DNA from: Portibacter marinus | GTDB taxonomy: Bacteria; Bacteroidota; Bacteroidia; Chitinophagales; Saprospiraceae | Assembly (NCBI RefSeq): GCF_021533195.1 | Contig: NZ_JAJNKB010000004.1 | Coordinates: forward strand, 124,001 to 188,000 | Reading direction: 5' to 3' | DNA: 64,000 nt | In this document: piece after piece, positions 27,549-36,197 of the stretch | Position numbering within the stretch: position 1 is the stretch's first letter | Layout of the letters: every line of letters begins with the position of its first letter | Made by a program: the position numbers and the translations under genes | Notes under the pieces: generated by a model | What the model was told of the DNA's origin: nothing | Seen by the model: only the letters and a program-made list of their open reading frames with translations | Database searches by the model: none

Positions 27549-28766
27549 ATGAATCTATCGCTGGATATTGCCAGAAGATATTTATTTGGCAAGAAATCTA
27601 CGAATGCCATCAACATCATCAGTTGGATCTCAGTGACTGGTGTGGCGATTGGAACAGCTGCACTCTTACTCATACTTTCTGTTTTCAATGGTTTCGAGGG
27701 ATTAATATCAGGTTTATTCAATGCCTATAATCCAGATTTGATCATCACGCCCAAAGAAGGTAAAACTTTCAAGGATGACCCTGAATTGCTCAAAAAATTG
27801 ACATCAATTGAGGGAGTAGATTTGGTTTCTAAGTCAGTTGAGGAGATCGTTTTATTTCAATATGATGAAACACAAGAAGTCGGCACTCTGAAAGGAGTGG
27901 ATGAGAATTTTAACAAAGTGACCTCCATTGATTCTACCCTAAGAAAGGGCGTTTTCGTCCTGGAATCTGATGATACCAATTACGTTGTGGCTGGAGTTGG
28001 AATCGCAAGTAAGTTGGGAATCAATACCGATGAAGGATTTACGCCAATCATTGCTTACATACCACGGCTTAATGCCAATAGCCCATTTGCCCGAAAATAC
28101 AATTCACTTCCTATGTATCCGGCTGGTACTTTCTCGGTTCAGACAGAGCAAGACTTTGAAAACATGATTACCAACCTGGATTTCGTACAAGAATTACGTG
28201 AGGACAAATCCTCTATCGGGGCATATGAAGTCAAGTTAAAACCTGAATTCGCAGAAGAAGAAGTCAGAAATATGATCAATAATCTAATGAGTGATCAATT
28301 CATTATTAAAAACAGGTTTGAACAGGATGAAGCGTTTTTGAAATTAATGAACATCGAGAAGTGGGTCAGTTATTCGCTGGCCGGCTTTGCCTTTGTACTC
28401 ATCGCTTTTAATTTGGTGGGTTGCCTGTGGATGATTGTTCTCGACAAGAAGAAGGACATTTCTATTTTAAGGTCAATGGGTTTCACTTCTCGGGATGTAC
28501 AGTGGCTTTTTTTATTGGAAGGCATATTAATCTGTGTTTTAGGGGTTTCAATTGGATTGTTTCTTTCCTATTTGTTCTATATACTTCAGATCAACTTTGG
28601 GATTATCAGTATACCCGAGGGTTTCATCATAGATGCTTACCCAATAGAAATGCGCGCATTGGATACATTCATTGTAATCTTAACCGTTATGGGCATAGGT
28701 TTTCTGGCGTCCATGCCGGCAGCCTTTCGGGCTAAAACCATAAAGTCGTTTGTGAGAGAGGAATAG
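27549..28766 (+). CDS. FtsX/LolC-E-like ABC permease
   Basis: This 405-residue inner-membrane protein has the MacB/LolC-E layout: one helix near residues 20-45 (ISWISVTGVAIGTAALLLILSVFNGFEGL), a periplasmic domain of about 220 residues, and three helices at the end (SLAGFAFVLIAFNLVGCLWMIV onward) with LDKKKDISILRSMGF, the coupling motif of FtsX permeases. LolC/E proteins release lipoproteins from the inner membrane for sorting to the outer membrane. No ATPase subunit is next to it, so a LolD-like partner must be elsewhere. It begins three bases after the GH3-beta-lactamase stop, with AAGGA just before the ATG, so the two are co-transcribed. Confidence 0.87.
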   Translation: MNLSLDIARRYLFGKKSTNAINIISWISVTGVAIGTAALLLILSVFNGFEGLISGLFNAYNPDLIITPKEGKTFKDDPELLKKLTSIEGVDLVSKSVEEIVLFQYDETQEVGTLKGVDENFNKVTSIDSTLRKGVFVLESDDTNYVVAGVGIASKLGINTDEGFTPIIAYIPRLNANSPFARKYNSLPMYPAGTFSVQTEQDFENMITNLDFVQELREDKSSIGAYEVKLKPEFAEEEVRNMINNLMSDQFIIKNRFEQDEAFLKLMNIEKWVSYSLAGFAFVLIAFNLVGCLWMIVLDKKKDISILRSMGFTSRDVQWLFLLEGILICVLGVSIGLFLSYLFYILQINFGIISIPEGFIIDAYPIEMRALDTFIVILTVMGIGFLASMPAAFRAKTIKSFVREE

Positions 28767-28780
28767 CCTTGTTATATTTG
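28749..28780 (+). promoter_or_regulatory. Bacteroidota promoter with both elements
   Basis: TTTG (28749-28752) and TATATTTG (28773-28780) are separated by 20 bases, matching the Bacteroidota -33/-7 arrangement. It overlaps the end of the permease gene and precedes the ATG at 28794 by 13 bases, so the message would have a very short leader. It would drive the operon 28794-31694. Confidence 0.65.
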
Positions 28781-28793
28781 CACACATTTTTAA

Positions 28794-29183
28794 ATGCTTA
28801 TGGAGTCTTGGGAATTAGAATTTGAGTGGTTGAAAGTTCGGCACATTGTGAAAAATGCCTTTGGCAAACAAGAGTTGCCGGAACTAAAAACGATACTTTT
28901 TTTGATAGGCGTTCAGGAATTGGGAAGCTTGAAAACTGAATTTACCAAAGAAGAAAAAGTCGACCTGATGCACATCGCCGTTTGTTCACTATTATCACGA
29001 AAAGGCATCTATGAATTTGTGGGAAGAGATGATGAAGCGTGGCCTCATTATAAGCAAATTTCCGCCATTGAATTTGAAGGAGTTGATGATCAGGAAGCAT
29101 TGCTTAAAGAGTGTGTGATTGAATACTTTAAGGAGCTTAACCTTGAAAATGGTGGCTTCGATTTAGAAACATTAGATCAGTAA
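28794..29183 (+). CDS. Conserved Bacteroidota protein of unknown function
   Basis: This soluble protein of 129 residues (127 if the second ATG is used) has no signal peptide. It has the core WELEFEWLKVRHIVKNAF and FLIGVQELG, then EKVDLMHIAVCSLLSRKGIYEF and WPHYKQI. I recall similar short proteins as widely conserved in Bacteroidota with no known role; no catalytic motif is evident. It leads an operon: its stop is one base before the ATG of the first PKD-cyclophilin gene. A well-formed promoter sits directly upstream. Confidence 0.75.
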   Translation: MLMESWELEFEWLKVRHIVKNAFGKQELPELKTILFLIGVQELGSLKTEFTKEEKVDLMHIAVCSLLSRKGIYEFVGRDDEAWPHYKQISAIEFEGVDDQEALLKECVIEYFKELNLENGGFDLETLDQ

Positions 29184-29184
29184 A

Positions 29185-30069
29185 ATGAAAACGATACTAT
29201 TTTTTCTTTCTTTAATATTACTAGTTGTCTCATGTTCAGGTCCCTCTCCTGAATTTTCTGCAGCTTATGCCAATGGTGAAGAAAATCCTACTCAAATTAA
29301 ATTCACCAATAAGACAAAAAGTGCGGACAGCTACACCTGGTATTTTGGAGATGGCACGATCAGTAATCAAACCAATCCTGTACATGAATTCAAAGCTTTT
29401 GGTGATGTAATGGTCGTATTGGAAGCAAAGAAGGGCAATTCTGTTTCCAGGGATACCCAGTATGTCAATATTCCGGAACCTCCTCGCACCAAAGTTAAGA
29501 TAGAAACCAGGTTCGGGGATATGATCGCTGAACTCTTTAATACTACTCCTCTCCATAGAGAAAATTTTATAAAATTGGCCAACGAGGGCTATTATGACTC
29601 TTTGCTCTTCCACAGAGTAATGGACGGATTTATGGTACAGGGTGGTGATCCGGATTCCAGGGATGCCGAACCAGGCCAACAATTAGGTCTGGGAAGTCCA
29701 CCATATACCATTAAAGCTGAGATCGGAGCTCCACATTATAGAGGCGCGCTTGCAGCAGCCCGCAAACCAGACGGAATGAATCCTGAATATGAATCATCAG
29801 GTTCTCAGTTTTATATTGTTGATGGCAAACAATATTCTCCGATTGAGTTAGCCAATGTTGCCAGCCAATATCAAACTGTATACAATGAAACGCACGAAGA
29901 AATTTATGCCACAAGGGGTGGAACACCATTTCTAGATAATCTATATACGGTGTTTGGACAAGTCATAGAGGGTATGGAAGTCATAGATTCAATAACAAAT
30001 GTGGCCGTCGATGGAAACAATAGACCAAAAGAAGACATTAGAATGCAAATTTCAGTCATCAATGAGTAG
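29185..30069 (+). CDS. PKD-cyclophilin lipoprotein (first tandem copy)
   Basis: This 294-residue protein starts MKTILFFLSLILLVVSC, a lipobox with Cys17. A PKD domain follows (about 25-95, with YTWYFGDGTISNQTNPVHEF), then a cyclophilin peptidyl-prolyl isomerase domain (about 105-294). Active-site residues are visible in LLFHRVMDGFMVQGGDPDSR and SGSQFYIV. A long insertion lies between SQFYIV and the closing YTVFGQVIEGMEVID. It likely assists folding of periplasmic or surface proteins. The next gene encodes the same domain pair and overlaps this one by 8 bases. Confidence 0.88.
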   Translation: MKTILFFLSLILLVVSCSGPSPEFSAAYANGEENPTQIKFTNKTKSADSYTWYFGDGTISNQTNPVHEFKAFGDVMVVLEAKKGNSVSRDTQYVNIPEPPRTKVKIETRFGDMIAELFNTTPLHRENFIKLANEGYYDSLLFHRVMDGFMVQGGDPDSRDAEPGQQLGLGSPPYTIKAEIGAPHYRGALAAARKPDGMNPEYESSGSQFYIVDGKQYSPIELANVASQYQTVYNETHEEIYATRGGTPFLDNLYTVFGQVIEGMEVIDSITNVAVDGNNRPKEDIRMQISVINE

Positions 30070-30943
30070 AGTTCTAGTTTTTATCGCCATAGTATGTGCT
30101 TCATCATGTGCAAGACCTATCGCAAAGTATACCATTACAGAGAAAGAAAATGTTGCACCGGCTGAAGTTCAGTTTGAAAATCAATCTGAAAATGCAGTAC
30201 AATATCTTTGGGATTTCGGAGACGGTAATACATCGAAAGAAGAAAACCCTGAGCATAAATACCTCCTTTCTGGTCAATATGATGTAGCTTTAACAGCGAT
30301 CAAAAAAAACAAAAAGAACACCACTAAAGATAAAGTTATCGTGAATGCTCCGGAGAGATGTTTGGTTCAGTTACAGACTGAGTATGGCAATATGCTTATT
30401 GAGCTATATGAAAGCACGCCTAAACATCGTGATAATTTCTTAAAATTAGTCAATGAGGGCTTTTATGACAGTTTACTTTTTCACAGAGTCATCGACGGAT
30501 TTATGATTCAGGGAGGCGATCCAAACAGCAGAAATGCTGGCGAAGACATGAGAATTGGAAGCGGAGGTCCTGGATATCAGATAGATGCAGAAATCCTCGA
30601 AGAAAATCTTCATGTGAAAGGTGCATTGGCTGCTGCAAGGCAACCAGATTCTGTGAATCCAGAGAAGAAATCGTCCGGTTCACAGTTTTATATAGTCCAG
30701 GGTGATAAAGTCACTGACGCACTACTAGACAATGTAGAATATAGAAAAGGAAATAGCTATACCCGTCTGCAAAGGGAGAAGTATAAGGAAGAAGGAGGAT
30801 ATCCGCTGCTGGATGGTGATTATACTGTATTTGGGAAAGTAATTGAAGGATTGGATGTCATTGACAAGATCGCAGAGGTGGAGACAAGGCCCGGAGACCG
30901 ACCAGTAGATAATATTGAAATGAAAATAACAGTGATAAAATAA
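30062..30943 (+). CDS. PKD-cyclophilin lipoprotein (second tandem copy)
   Basis: This 293-residue paralogue starts at ATG 30062 inside the end of the preceding gene. Its lead MSRVLVFIAIVCASSC is a lipobox with Cys16; a longer in-frame start at 29999 would lose it. The PKD domain has YLWDFGDGNTSKEENPEHKY and the cyclophilin domain has LLFHRVIDGFMIQGGDPNSR and SGSQFYIV, so both isomerases look active. The two copies have the same length and layout but are clearly diverged, which points to an old tandem duplication with possible specialisation. It is followed seven bases later by the ROK kinase. Confidence 0.88.
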   Translation: MSRVLVFIAIVCASSCARPIAKYTITEKENVAPAEVQFENQSENAVQYLWDFGDGNTSKEENPEHKYLLSGQYDVALTAIKKNKKNTTKDKVIVNAPERCLVQLQTEYGNMLIELYESTPKHRDNFLKLVNEGFYDSLLFHRVIDGFMIQGGDPNSRNAGEDMRIGSGGPGYQIDAEILEENLHVKGALAAARQPDSVNPEKKSSGSQFYIVQGDKVTDALLDNVEYRKGNSYTRLQREKYKEEGGYPLLDGDYTVFGKVIEGLDVIDKIAEVETRPGDRPVDNIEMKITVIK

Positions 30944-30950
30944 AGTACCA

Positions 30951-31694
30951 ATGAGTAAAATACTAGGGATAGATGTGGGAGCAACAGGCATCAAGGGAGC
31001 AATCGTAGACACTAAGAAAGGAGAAATGATTACTGACCGATTTAAGCTTGCAACTCCAAATAAATCTACGCCCAAACATGTACTCAAGGTAATGCAAAAG
31101 ATCATCAAACATTTCGACTGGGAAGGAAAGGATGTCGGCATTGGGTTTCCAAGTATCATCAATTATGGTTACACCCTTTCCGCCGCAAACATCCATAACA
31201 AATGGCTGAATTTTCCAGCTGAAAAGTATTTTCGAAAAAAGTTAGATGCAAGGATCCAACTGATCAATGATGCTGATGCAGCAGGCATCTCCGAAAGATA
31301 TCATGGTGCAGCAAAAGATGTAAAAGGAACGGTCATATTACTCACCTTAGGTACAGGTATAGGTTCAGCTATCTTTAGAAACGGACTGCTCATTCCTAAT
31401 ACCGAACTCGGACATCTTCATTATAAAGAAAGCATTGCAGAGCATTATGCAGCCAATAGTGTACGTGAAAGAAATGATCTTAAATACAAAGAGTGGTCTG
31501 TTGAACTCCAAAATGTTTTACTTTACATTGAGCATCTTTTCAGTCCCGATCTTTTTATTCTAGGAGGTGGAGTTAGCAAGAAATTCCACAAGTATGAAAA
31601 GTATCTTAAAAAGGTCAGAGCAAAAATAGTAGCCGCTAAAATGAGAAATGAAGCTGGGATCATCGGTGCTGCAATGGCTCTGGATATGGACTAG
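30951..31694 (+). CDS. ppgK: Polyphosphate-glucokinase-like ROK kinase
   Basis: This 247-residue sugar kinase has the ROK-family phosphate-binding motif GIDVGATGIKGAIVD at the start, LINDADAAGISE with the catalytic Asp, and TLGTGIGSAIF followed by the ELGHLHY segment. The short length and this exact layout resemble polyphosphate glucokinases, which phosphorylate glucose with polyphosphate or ATP. The typical ROK zinc-binding cysteine cluster is absent, as in those enzymes. It is the last gene of the operon starting at 28794. Its final four bases overlap the end of the convergent glycosyltransferase gene. The symbol is by similarity of motifs only. Confidence 0.78.
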   Translation: MSKILGIDVGATGIKGAIVDTKKGEMITDRFKLATPNKSTPKHVLKVMQKIIKHFDWEGKDVGIGFPSIINYGYTLSAANIHNKWLNFPAEKYFRKKLDARIQLINDADAAGISERYHGAAKDVKGTVILLTLGTGIGSAIFRNGLLIPNTELGHLHYKESIAEHYAANSVRERNDLKYKEWSVELQNVLLYIEHLFSPDLFILGGGVSKKFHKYEKYLKKVRAKIVAAKMRNEAGIIGAAMALDMD

Positions 31695-32863
31695 AGTATT
31701 TTCGACCATTGATCAGCTATGACGGACCACTGATGCTTCTTCTTTTTGGTATGTCTCAAACCAGCTTGGCCTAATCTGTTTCTGAGCTCATGATCCTGAA
31801 CCAAATCTAACATATTTTCTGTCAGATGTTCCACATTGACTTCACTCATGATAAACGGATTAGTATCAAATTTTACTTTACGATCGACTTTAGTAAGTAA
31901 TGCATTATTCTTCCAAAGCTCTGAACAAGAGGTGTGGTCAGGCACAATCTGAGGGATACCTGTAGCTGCGTGTTCAAAACTTATCAATCCCCAACCCTCA
32001 CCGTAACTTGAATTTACGCCAATGTCACAAGCATTATATAAAATATTAAGATCGGCATTACTCGCATATTTCAGGGATCCGAGCGGATTAAGTATCACTT
32101 TTTTACCAATGCCCAGATCTTCGATTAAATCACAACACGCCTGGCTTTCTTTAGATTGAATACCAGCTTGATGCAATACTAAATAAACTTCCTCTTTGAC
32201 CTGTTTTAGTAAAGAGGCAAAAGCTTTGATGGTCAAATGCAATCCTTTTCGCTCTACTGGTCTATTGGCATTGAGAATATAAAGACATTTATCTGCATAG
32301 GGAATATTTTGAAAACAGATCTTTTTCGCTATAGAATGGTCTACTGGATAAAAGCTTCCGATATCAATACCGTGGGGAATGATAAAAAGCTCTGGGGAAT
32401 CGAAAGGATTGGAATGTTTTCTTAATTGGCGTAAAGCTTTCTTTGTCTCGGCATAGGCAAACTTGGAATATAAGACGACTTTGTCAAATATACTGATCGA
32501 CTTTATGGCATCAGCGTTTTCAATTTCACCGTCTAAAGGGACATAAGCGATTTTTGTAATGTTGGCCTTGAGTTGATCAAAAACTGAGCGATAATTTTTC
32601 AGCACCCAGAAATCATTAAGAACCAAGATGGAATCGGCTTTAATCTTTGAACTGAGATCCCTAGCAAAATAGGCCCCAAAGGCATCACCACCATTTACAT
32701 TATTAGGATAAATTTTGTAACCAAAATCCAATATCGCTCCTGAATATCCTATTCCGATCCAATGGATATCATATTTTGATTTTAAATGATTGAAAATTGA
32801 TTGTAAAACCCTTGTAAAGCCGGTTCCCGGAACATATAATCCAATGGCAACAATTTTCTTCAT
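31691..32863 (-). CDS. GT4-family glycosyltransferase
   Basis: This 390-residue enzyme has the GT-B fold of family 4 glycosyltransferases. Visible parts are the glycine-rich start GLYVPGTGFTRVLQS, the donor-domain opening LYILNANRPVERKGLHLTIKAF, and the E-x7-E-like region SSYGEGWGLISFEHAATGIPQI with the acid/base glutamates. It has no signal or membrane helix, so it acts in the cytosol, likely on a glycan or lipid-linked precursor. A hairpin at 32887-32919 separates it from the gene upstream, so it may be reached only by read-through or have its own promoter. The acceptor is unknown. Confidence 0.85.
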   Translation of the reverse strand: MKKIVAIGLYVPGTGFTRVLQSIFNHLKSKYDIHWIGIGYSGAILDFGYKIYPNNVNGGDAFGAYFARDLSSKIKADSILVLNDFWVLKNYRSVFDQLKANITKIAYVPLDGEIENADAIKSISIFDKVVLYSKFAYAETKKALRQLRKHSNPFDSPELFIIPHGIDIGSFYPVDHSIAKKICFQNIPYADKCLYILNANRPVERKGLHLTIKAFASLLKQVKEEVYLVLHQAGIQSKESQACCDLIEDLGIGKKVILNPLGSLKYASNADLNILYNACDIGVNSSYGEGWGLISFEHAATGIPQIVPDHTSCSELWKNNALLTKVDRKVKFDTNPFIMSEVNVEHLTENMLDLVQDHELRNRLGQAGLRHTKKKKHQWSVIADQWSKIL

Positions 32864-32886
32864 GGCATAAAAAAAGGATACAAGAA

Positions 32887-32919
32887 AGGAGAAGTGAAGA
32901 TTTACGCTTCACCTCTCCT
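32887..32919 (-). terminator. Hairpin terminator between the 175-residue gene and GT4 gene
   Basis: AGGAGAAGTGAAG (32887-32899) and CTTCACCTCTCCT (32907-32919) form a 13-bp stem with one mismatch and a 7-base loop. On the minus strand it is followed by TTCTTG and, ten bases on, TTTTTTT. It may attenuate rather than fully stop transcription into the glycosyltransferase gene. Confidence 0.55.
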
Positions 32920-32933
32920 GATAAAAATAACTT

Positions 32934-33461
32934 CTATAATTGGTCAACTGGCGTGTAGTAGGTTTTTCCGCTGATGTTAACGGGTTGCAATTGCAGGGTC
33001 ATAATTGTGGAATCCGTAAATCCAAACAATTCAAAGCCACTCGTGGTATCGTCTCCCATGATGGTAACATAGGAGTACGCCCAGTATGCCCAGTTGCCGC
33101 AATTGAGGGCGGCAAAAATTTGTTCACATCTTTTTAATTCCCGATCTGCACCTTCCTTTATAAGGTAATTGTAAAAATCTCCAACAGGTAAGTTGGCAGA
33201 CTTAAGCAACTGTGTCGTCAATATTAAAATGTACTGCGAATTGTTTAAATATGGATTCAACTCTTTGGGTACTTTGTCATTCGTACTAAAGGTGAAGTTA
33301 GCTTTCACCGAAAGATCTGTTCGATCAACTACGACCATCCAATAAAGATTGATTTTTGAAGAGTCGAGATAAAGTTGGTTTTTTCCGATGACAATTCTGG
33401 CCCCTAAATTATTAACTAAAGGAGCTTGGATGGTAAGTGCAATGGATTTGGAGTCAGACAT
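32934..33461 (-). CDS. Unknown cytosolic-looking protein in the tail-collar block
   Basis: I do not recognise this 175-residue protein. It has no signal peptide or membrane segment. The front half is beta-rich (SIALTIQAPLV, INLYWMVVVDRTDL, ANFTFS); the middle is helical with a cysteine pair in CEQIFAALNCGNWAYWAYSY; the end is FGFTDSTIMTLQLQPVNISG. It lies 18 bases downstream of the phosphodiesterase-TPR-sulfotransferase gene and ahead of a hairpin, so it is probably the last gene of that operon. Its function is likely tied to the block rather than housekeeping. Confidence 0.65.
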   Translation of the reverse strand: MSDSKSIALTIQAPLVNNLGARIVIGKNQLYLDSSKINLYWMVVVDRTDLSVKANFTFSTNDKVPKELNPYLNNSQYILILTTQLLKSANLPVGDFYNYLIKEGADRELKRCEQIFAALNCGNWAYWAYSYVTIMGDDTTSGFELFGFTDSTIMTLQLQPVNISGKTYYTPVDQL

Positions 33462-33479
33462 ATTTATGTTTTTTAATGA

Positions 33480-36041
33480 TTAATTATTCCCGATTTTATC
33501 TAAGTTTTTTTCTCTATATAATGCTGGCTCAATGGGCCGAATCAGTTCTATAGGATCAATACTATTTTCTAAGAATTCTGCAACATCTACTGCCATTAAC
33601 AATGGCTTTGAAACGACCTCAGAATAAGACAAATAAAGAATTTCGACATTCGGCTTTTCACTTGCCCATTTTTTTATATTTCTAATGGTTTTTTTATAAC
33701 GCTCGTACAAATGAAGTGGGAGCGTTTCATCGTCCACCTTTTTTCCCAGTCCGACGATCATTCTTTGTTGAGATTGGATGATCTCAGTGACATCTCTCTC
33801 CATGAAAATAATTTTATACTTGTAATTGGGGGGCAAGTGTGGTAGAAGATGTGCAATTACTTTGACCACTTTGCCTTCAGCCTCGGTAATCCATTCTTTA
33901 TTATTAATAAGGCTTTTGATATTCTCATGTTCGAAGTATCCTTTTGGATTGCTTTCGTCTGCTTTTCTAACTTCATCACTGTAGATATCCATACCAGCAC
34001 TATTTAACATTTGCATCATCATAGAAGTACCTGATCGAGGCAGACCAGAGACAATCGTGATCTCACCTAATGCTAGAGATTTTAGCTGATCTCTATACTT
34101 TTGAGCTGACTGTGGATCATTTAAGTACTGTTCATAGATGTAAATGATTTTTTCCAGAGCTGACTCTAATCCCGGAACCTGACTGAGGCATATTTCAAAA
34201 GATTCAATGGCTTTTCTGTAATGAGCCAATCTAAGCAGCGATTCCCCGATATAGAAATGAGCTGCTGGGAAATAATAGTGCAGCCCTATTCCTTCAACAA
34301 AAGATTTGATAGCCGCCTCGTATTTACCTTGCTTGAAAAAACAAATCCCCAACGTGTAATGAGTGTAAGCCTCTTCAGGGTCTCTCAATAAATCTTGAAT
34401 TAGAAGTTTTTCAGCACTCTGGTATTGATTTAATTGGATGTATGCATTTGCAACCCGTAGCGCAATTCCCGGTAATTGACCGGCTTCTTTGATAATCTTT
34501 TGAAAAATATCTATCGCTGATGTATACTTTCTTTCTGCCATTAGCAAAGTGGCTTCATTAATGTCCAATTGTGGGGTAGAAACTTGAGATTGTTCCTTAA
34601 TTTTATCTATTAGTATCCTTGATTTCTTATAATTTTTCACTGATAAATATCCCTTAAGCAGATATTGAGCGTATCTGATTTTATGTGGCGACTCTTTAAG
34701 TAATTGCTCCAAAATTTCTATACCCTTGGACCATTGGTTACCGTTATAATATGATCTCGACAGGTAAAAGTTATTTTCCTCTACTGTATTTTTAATGGCC
34801 AATTGTATATCATCACCCGGGTCATCTATGTATCCCAGATCTATTAGTTGCTGAAGCTCAGCTTGTATTTCCTTCTTAGAAGATATCACTCCAGGTGGAT
34901 GACTACCATCATCACCTTTAACATCTTCCCATGAATCAATTTTTTCAATAGGTGTTGTATCGCTGTAAATCTGAGTCAGTACCTTTCCATCCATATCGCG
35001 AGCAATAGGTAATCCAAATAACGACAGAATTGTAGGTGTGATGTCCAGCAGACTTGCGCCATACAACAGTCCATCTTTTTTAATACCTGGACCATTGACC
35101 ACGATAATTCCGTATGGACTATGCTCAATTGCAGGTCCTGAAGGCTCATTGGGAATGGATTTAGGCCTATTGTGATCAGGATAAAAACCATGATCACTAA
35201 TGAGCATGATTGTGGTATCTTTTCCTACTAAATCCATAAGTCTGCCAAGCATCATATCATGAAAAATACATGCTCCACTGATGACGTCTTTATAGATTTC
35301 GAAATCATATTTATCAATATGATCTCTATAGGGAGGATGAAATTGCATAAATGCGTGACAGTAATGATCGATTGCGTCGAAGTATATGGCTGAAAAGTCC
35401 CATTCCGTATGTTCAAGAAGATAAGTAGCAACACTTTGTATGGATGCACATTCGGCAGTAATCTTATTCAGCGTATTAAGCCGATTATCCACCGTCTGAT
35501 CAATCTTGTATGCATCAGGGACGAAAGGCAGAATATGCGCCTGAGTCAGTTCCTGCGGATGTATCCTCAAATCCTTGATCAGAGGTTCCAATTTCTTTGG
35601 GTGTACACTTCCTGAGCTCATCGGCCACTCCTGCTTAAAATCACCACTTGCATTTTGAAAGAAATTAGAAATCATAACACCATTGATAGGTTCAGCCGGA
35701 TGAGATGGCCACCATCCTACTACATTGGATTTCATATTACATTGTGTAAGTATGTTCCAGATTGCTTTCACTTTTCTGCTAGAACTGTTAATCGCCCGAA
35801 TCCCATCTCCATTTGGAGCGGGTTCTGTAAATCCATGTATTCCGTGCTTGTAAGGCCTTTTTCCAGTAGCAATACTGGTCCAAAGTGTGGGCGATAACGG
35901 TGGGTCAAGTGTTGCAAGACGGCCTTTGACTCCACCTTCCACCAATTTGGTGAGGTTAGGCAACTTTCCTTCATCCATTAAAGGTGATAAAAACTTCCAG
36001 TCAGCAGCATCCCAGCCAATGAGTAAAACTTTTCGCTTCAT
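33480..36041 (-). CDS. Three-domain protein: phosphodiesterase, TPR repeats, sulfotransferase
   Basis: This 853-residue protein fuses three modules. Residues 1-400 are an alkaline-phosphatase-superfamily phosphodiesterase: metal ligand Asp11 in GWDAADW, nucleophile Thr52 in LSPTLWTS, then DAIDHYCHAF, MLISDHGFYPDHN and IEHSPYG. Residues about 415-650 are TPR repeats (AYTHYTLGICFFKQGKYEAAI). Residues about 659-853 are a sulfotransferase with PAPS-binding loop VSGLPRSGTSM and IIFMERDVTEII. There is no signal peptide, so it seems cytosolic. Its ATG overlaps the stop of a 50-residue membrane protein gene by four bases. It may couple sulfation of a glycan or protein with turnover of a nucleotide or ester by-product; that link is inference. 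Confidence 0.85.
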   Translation of the reverse strand: MKRKVLLIGWDAADWKFLSPLMDEGKLPNLTKLVEGGVKGRLATLDPPLSPTLWTSIATGKRPYKHGIHGFTEPAPNGDGIRAINSSSRKVKAIWNILTQCNMKSNVVGWWPSHPAEPINGVMISNFFQNASGDFKQEWPMSSGSVHPKKLEPLIKDLRIHPQELTQAHILPFVPDAYKIDQTVDNRLNTLNKITAECASIQSVATYLLEHTEWDFSAIYFDAIDHYCHAFMQFHPPYRDHIDKYDFEIYKDVISGACIFHDMMLGRLMDLVGKDTTIMLISDHGFYPDHNRPKSIPNEPSGPAIEHSPYGIIVVNGPGIKKDGLLYGASLLDITPTILSLFGLPIARDMDGKVLTQIYSDTTPIEKIDSWEDVKGDDGSHPPGVISSKKEIQAELQQLIDLGYIDDPGDDIQLAIKNTVEENNFYLSRSYYNGNQWSKGIEILEQLLKESPHKIRYAQYLLKGYLSVKNYKKSRILIDKIKEQSQVSTPQLDINEATLLMAERKYTSAIDIFQKIIKEAGQLPGIALRVANAYIQLNQYQSAEKLLIQDLLRDPEEAYTHYTLGICFFKQGKYEAAIKSFVEGIGLHYYFPAAHFYIGESLLRLAHYRKAIESFEICLSQVPGLESALEKIIYIYEQYLNDPQSAQKYRDQLKSLALGEITIVSGLPRSGTSMMMQMLNSAGMDIYSDEVRKADESNPKGYFEHENIKSLINNKEWITEAEGKVVKVIAHLLPHLPPNYKYKIIFMERDVTEIIQSQQRMIVGLGKKVDDETLPLHLYERYKKTIRNIKKWASEKPNVEILYLSYSEVVSKPLLMAVDVAEFLENSIDPIELIRPIEPALYREKNLDKIGNN

Positions 36042-36190
36042 GACAAGGTATTGAGGTTAGATCGTCTTTCAATTCTCCATGCCATCAGTCCTTTATAACC
36101 TAGCGCAAGAAGTCCCAATGATCCCAATATGGTAATTTTTACTTTTTTACCATGGACATCAACTATTTCAAAGGGTTGTTTTTTCTTCAT
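36038..36190 (-). CDS. Small 50-residue membrane protein
   Basis: The minus-strand frame from ATG 36190 encodes 50 residues starting MKKKQPFEIVDVHGKKVKI, followed by a single hydrophobic helix (about 20-39, TILGSLGLLALGYKGLMAW) and a basic tail RIERRSN. The gene sits seven bases after the stop of the T9SS-protein gene, and its TGA stop overlaps the ATG of the phosphodiesterase-TPR-sulfotransferase gene (ATGA). Such tight packing on both sides makes it a real gene. It may recruit the three-domain protein to the inner membrane. No family is recognised. Confidence 0.7.
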   Translation of the reverse strand: MKKKQPFEIVDVHGKKVKITILGSLGLLALGYKGLMAWRIERRSNLNTLS

Positions 36191-36197
36191 CGCACTT

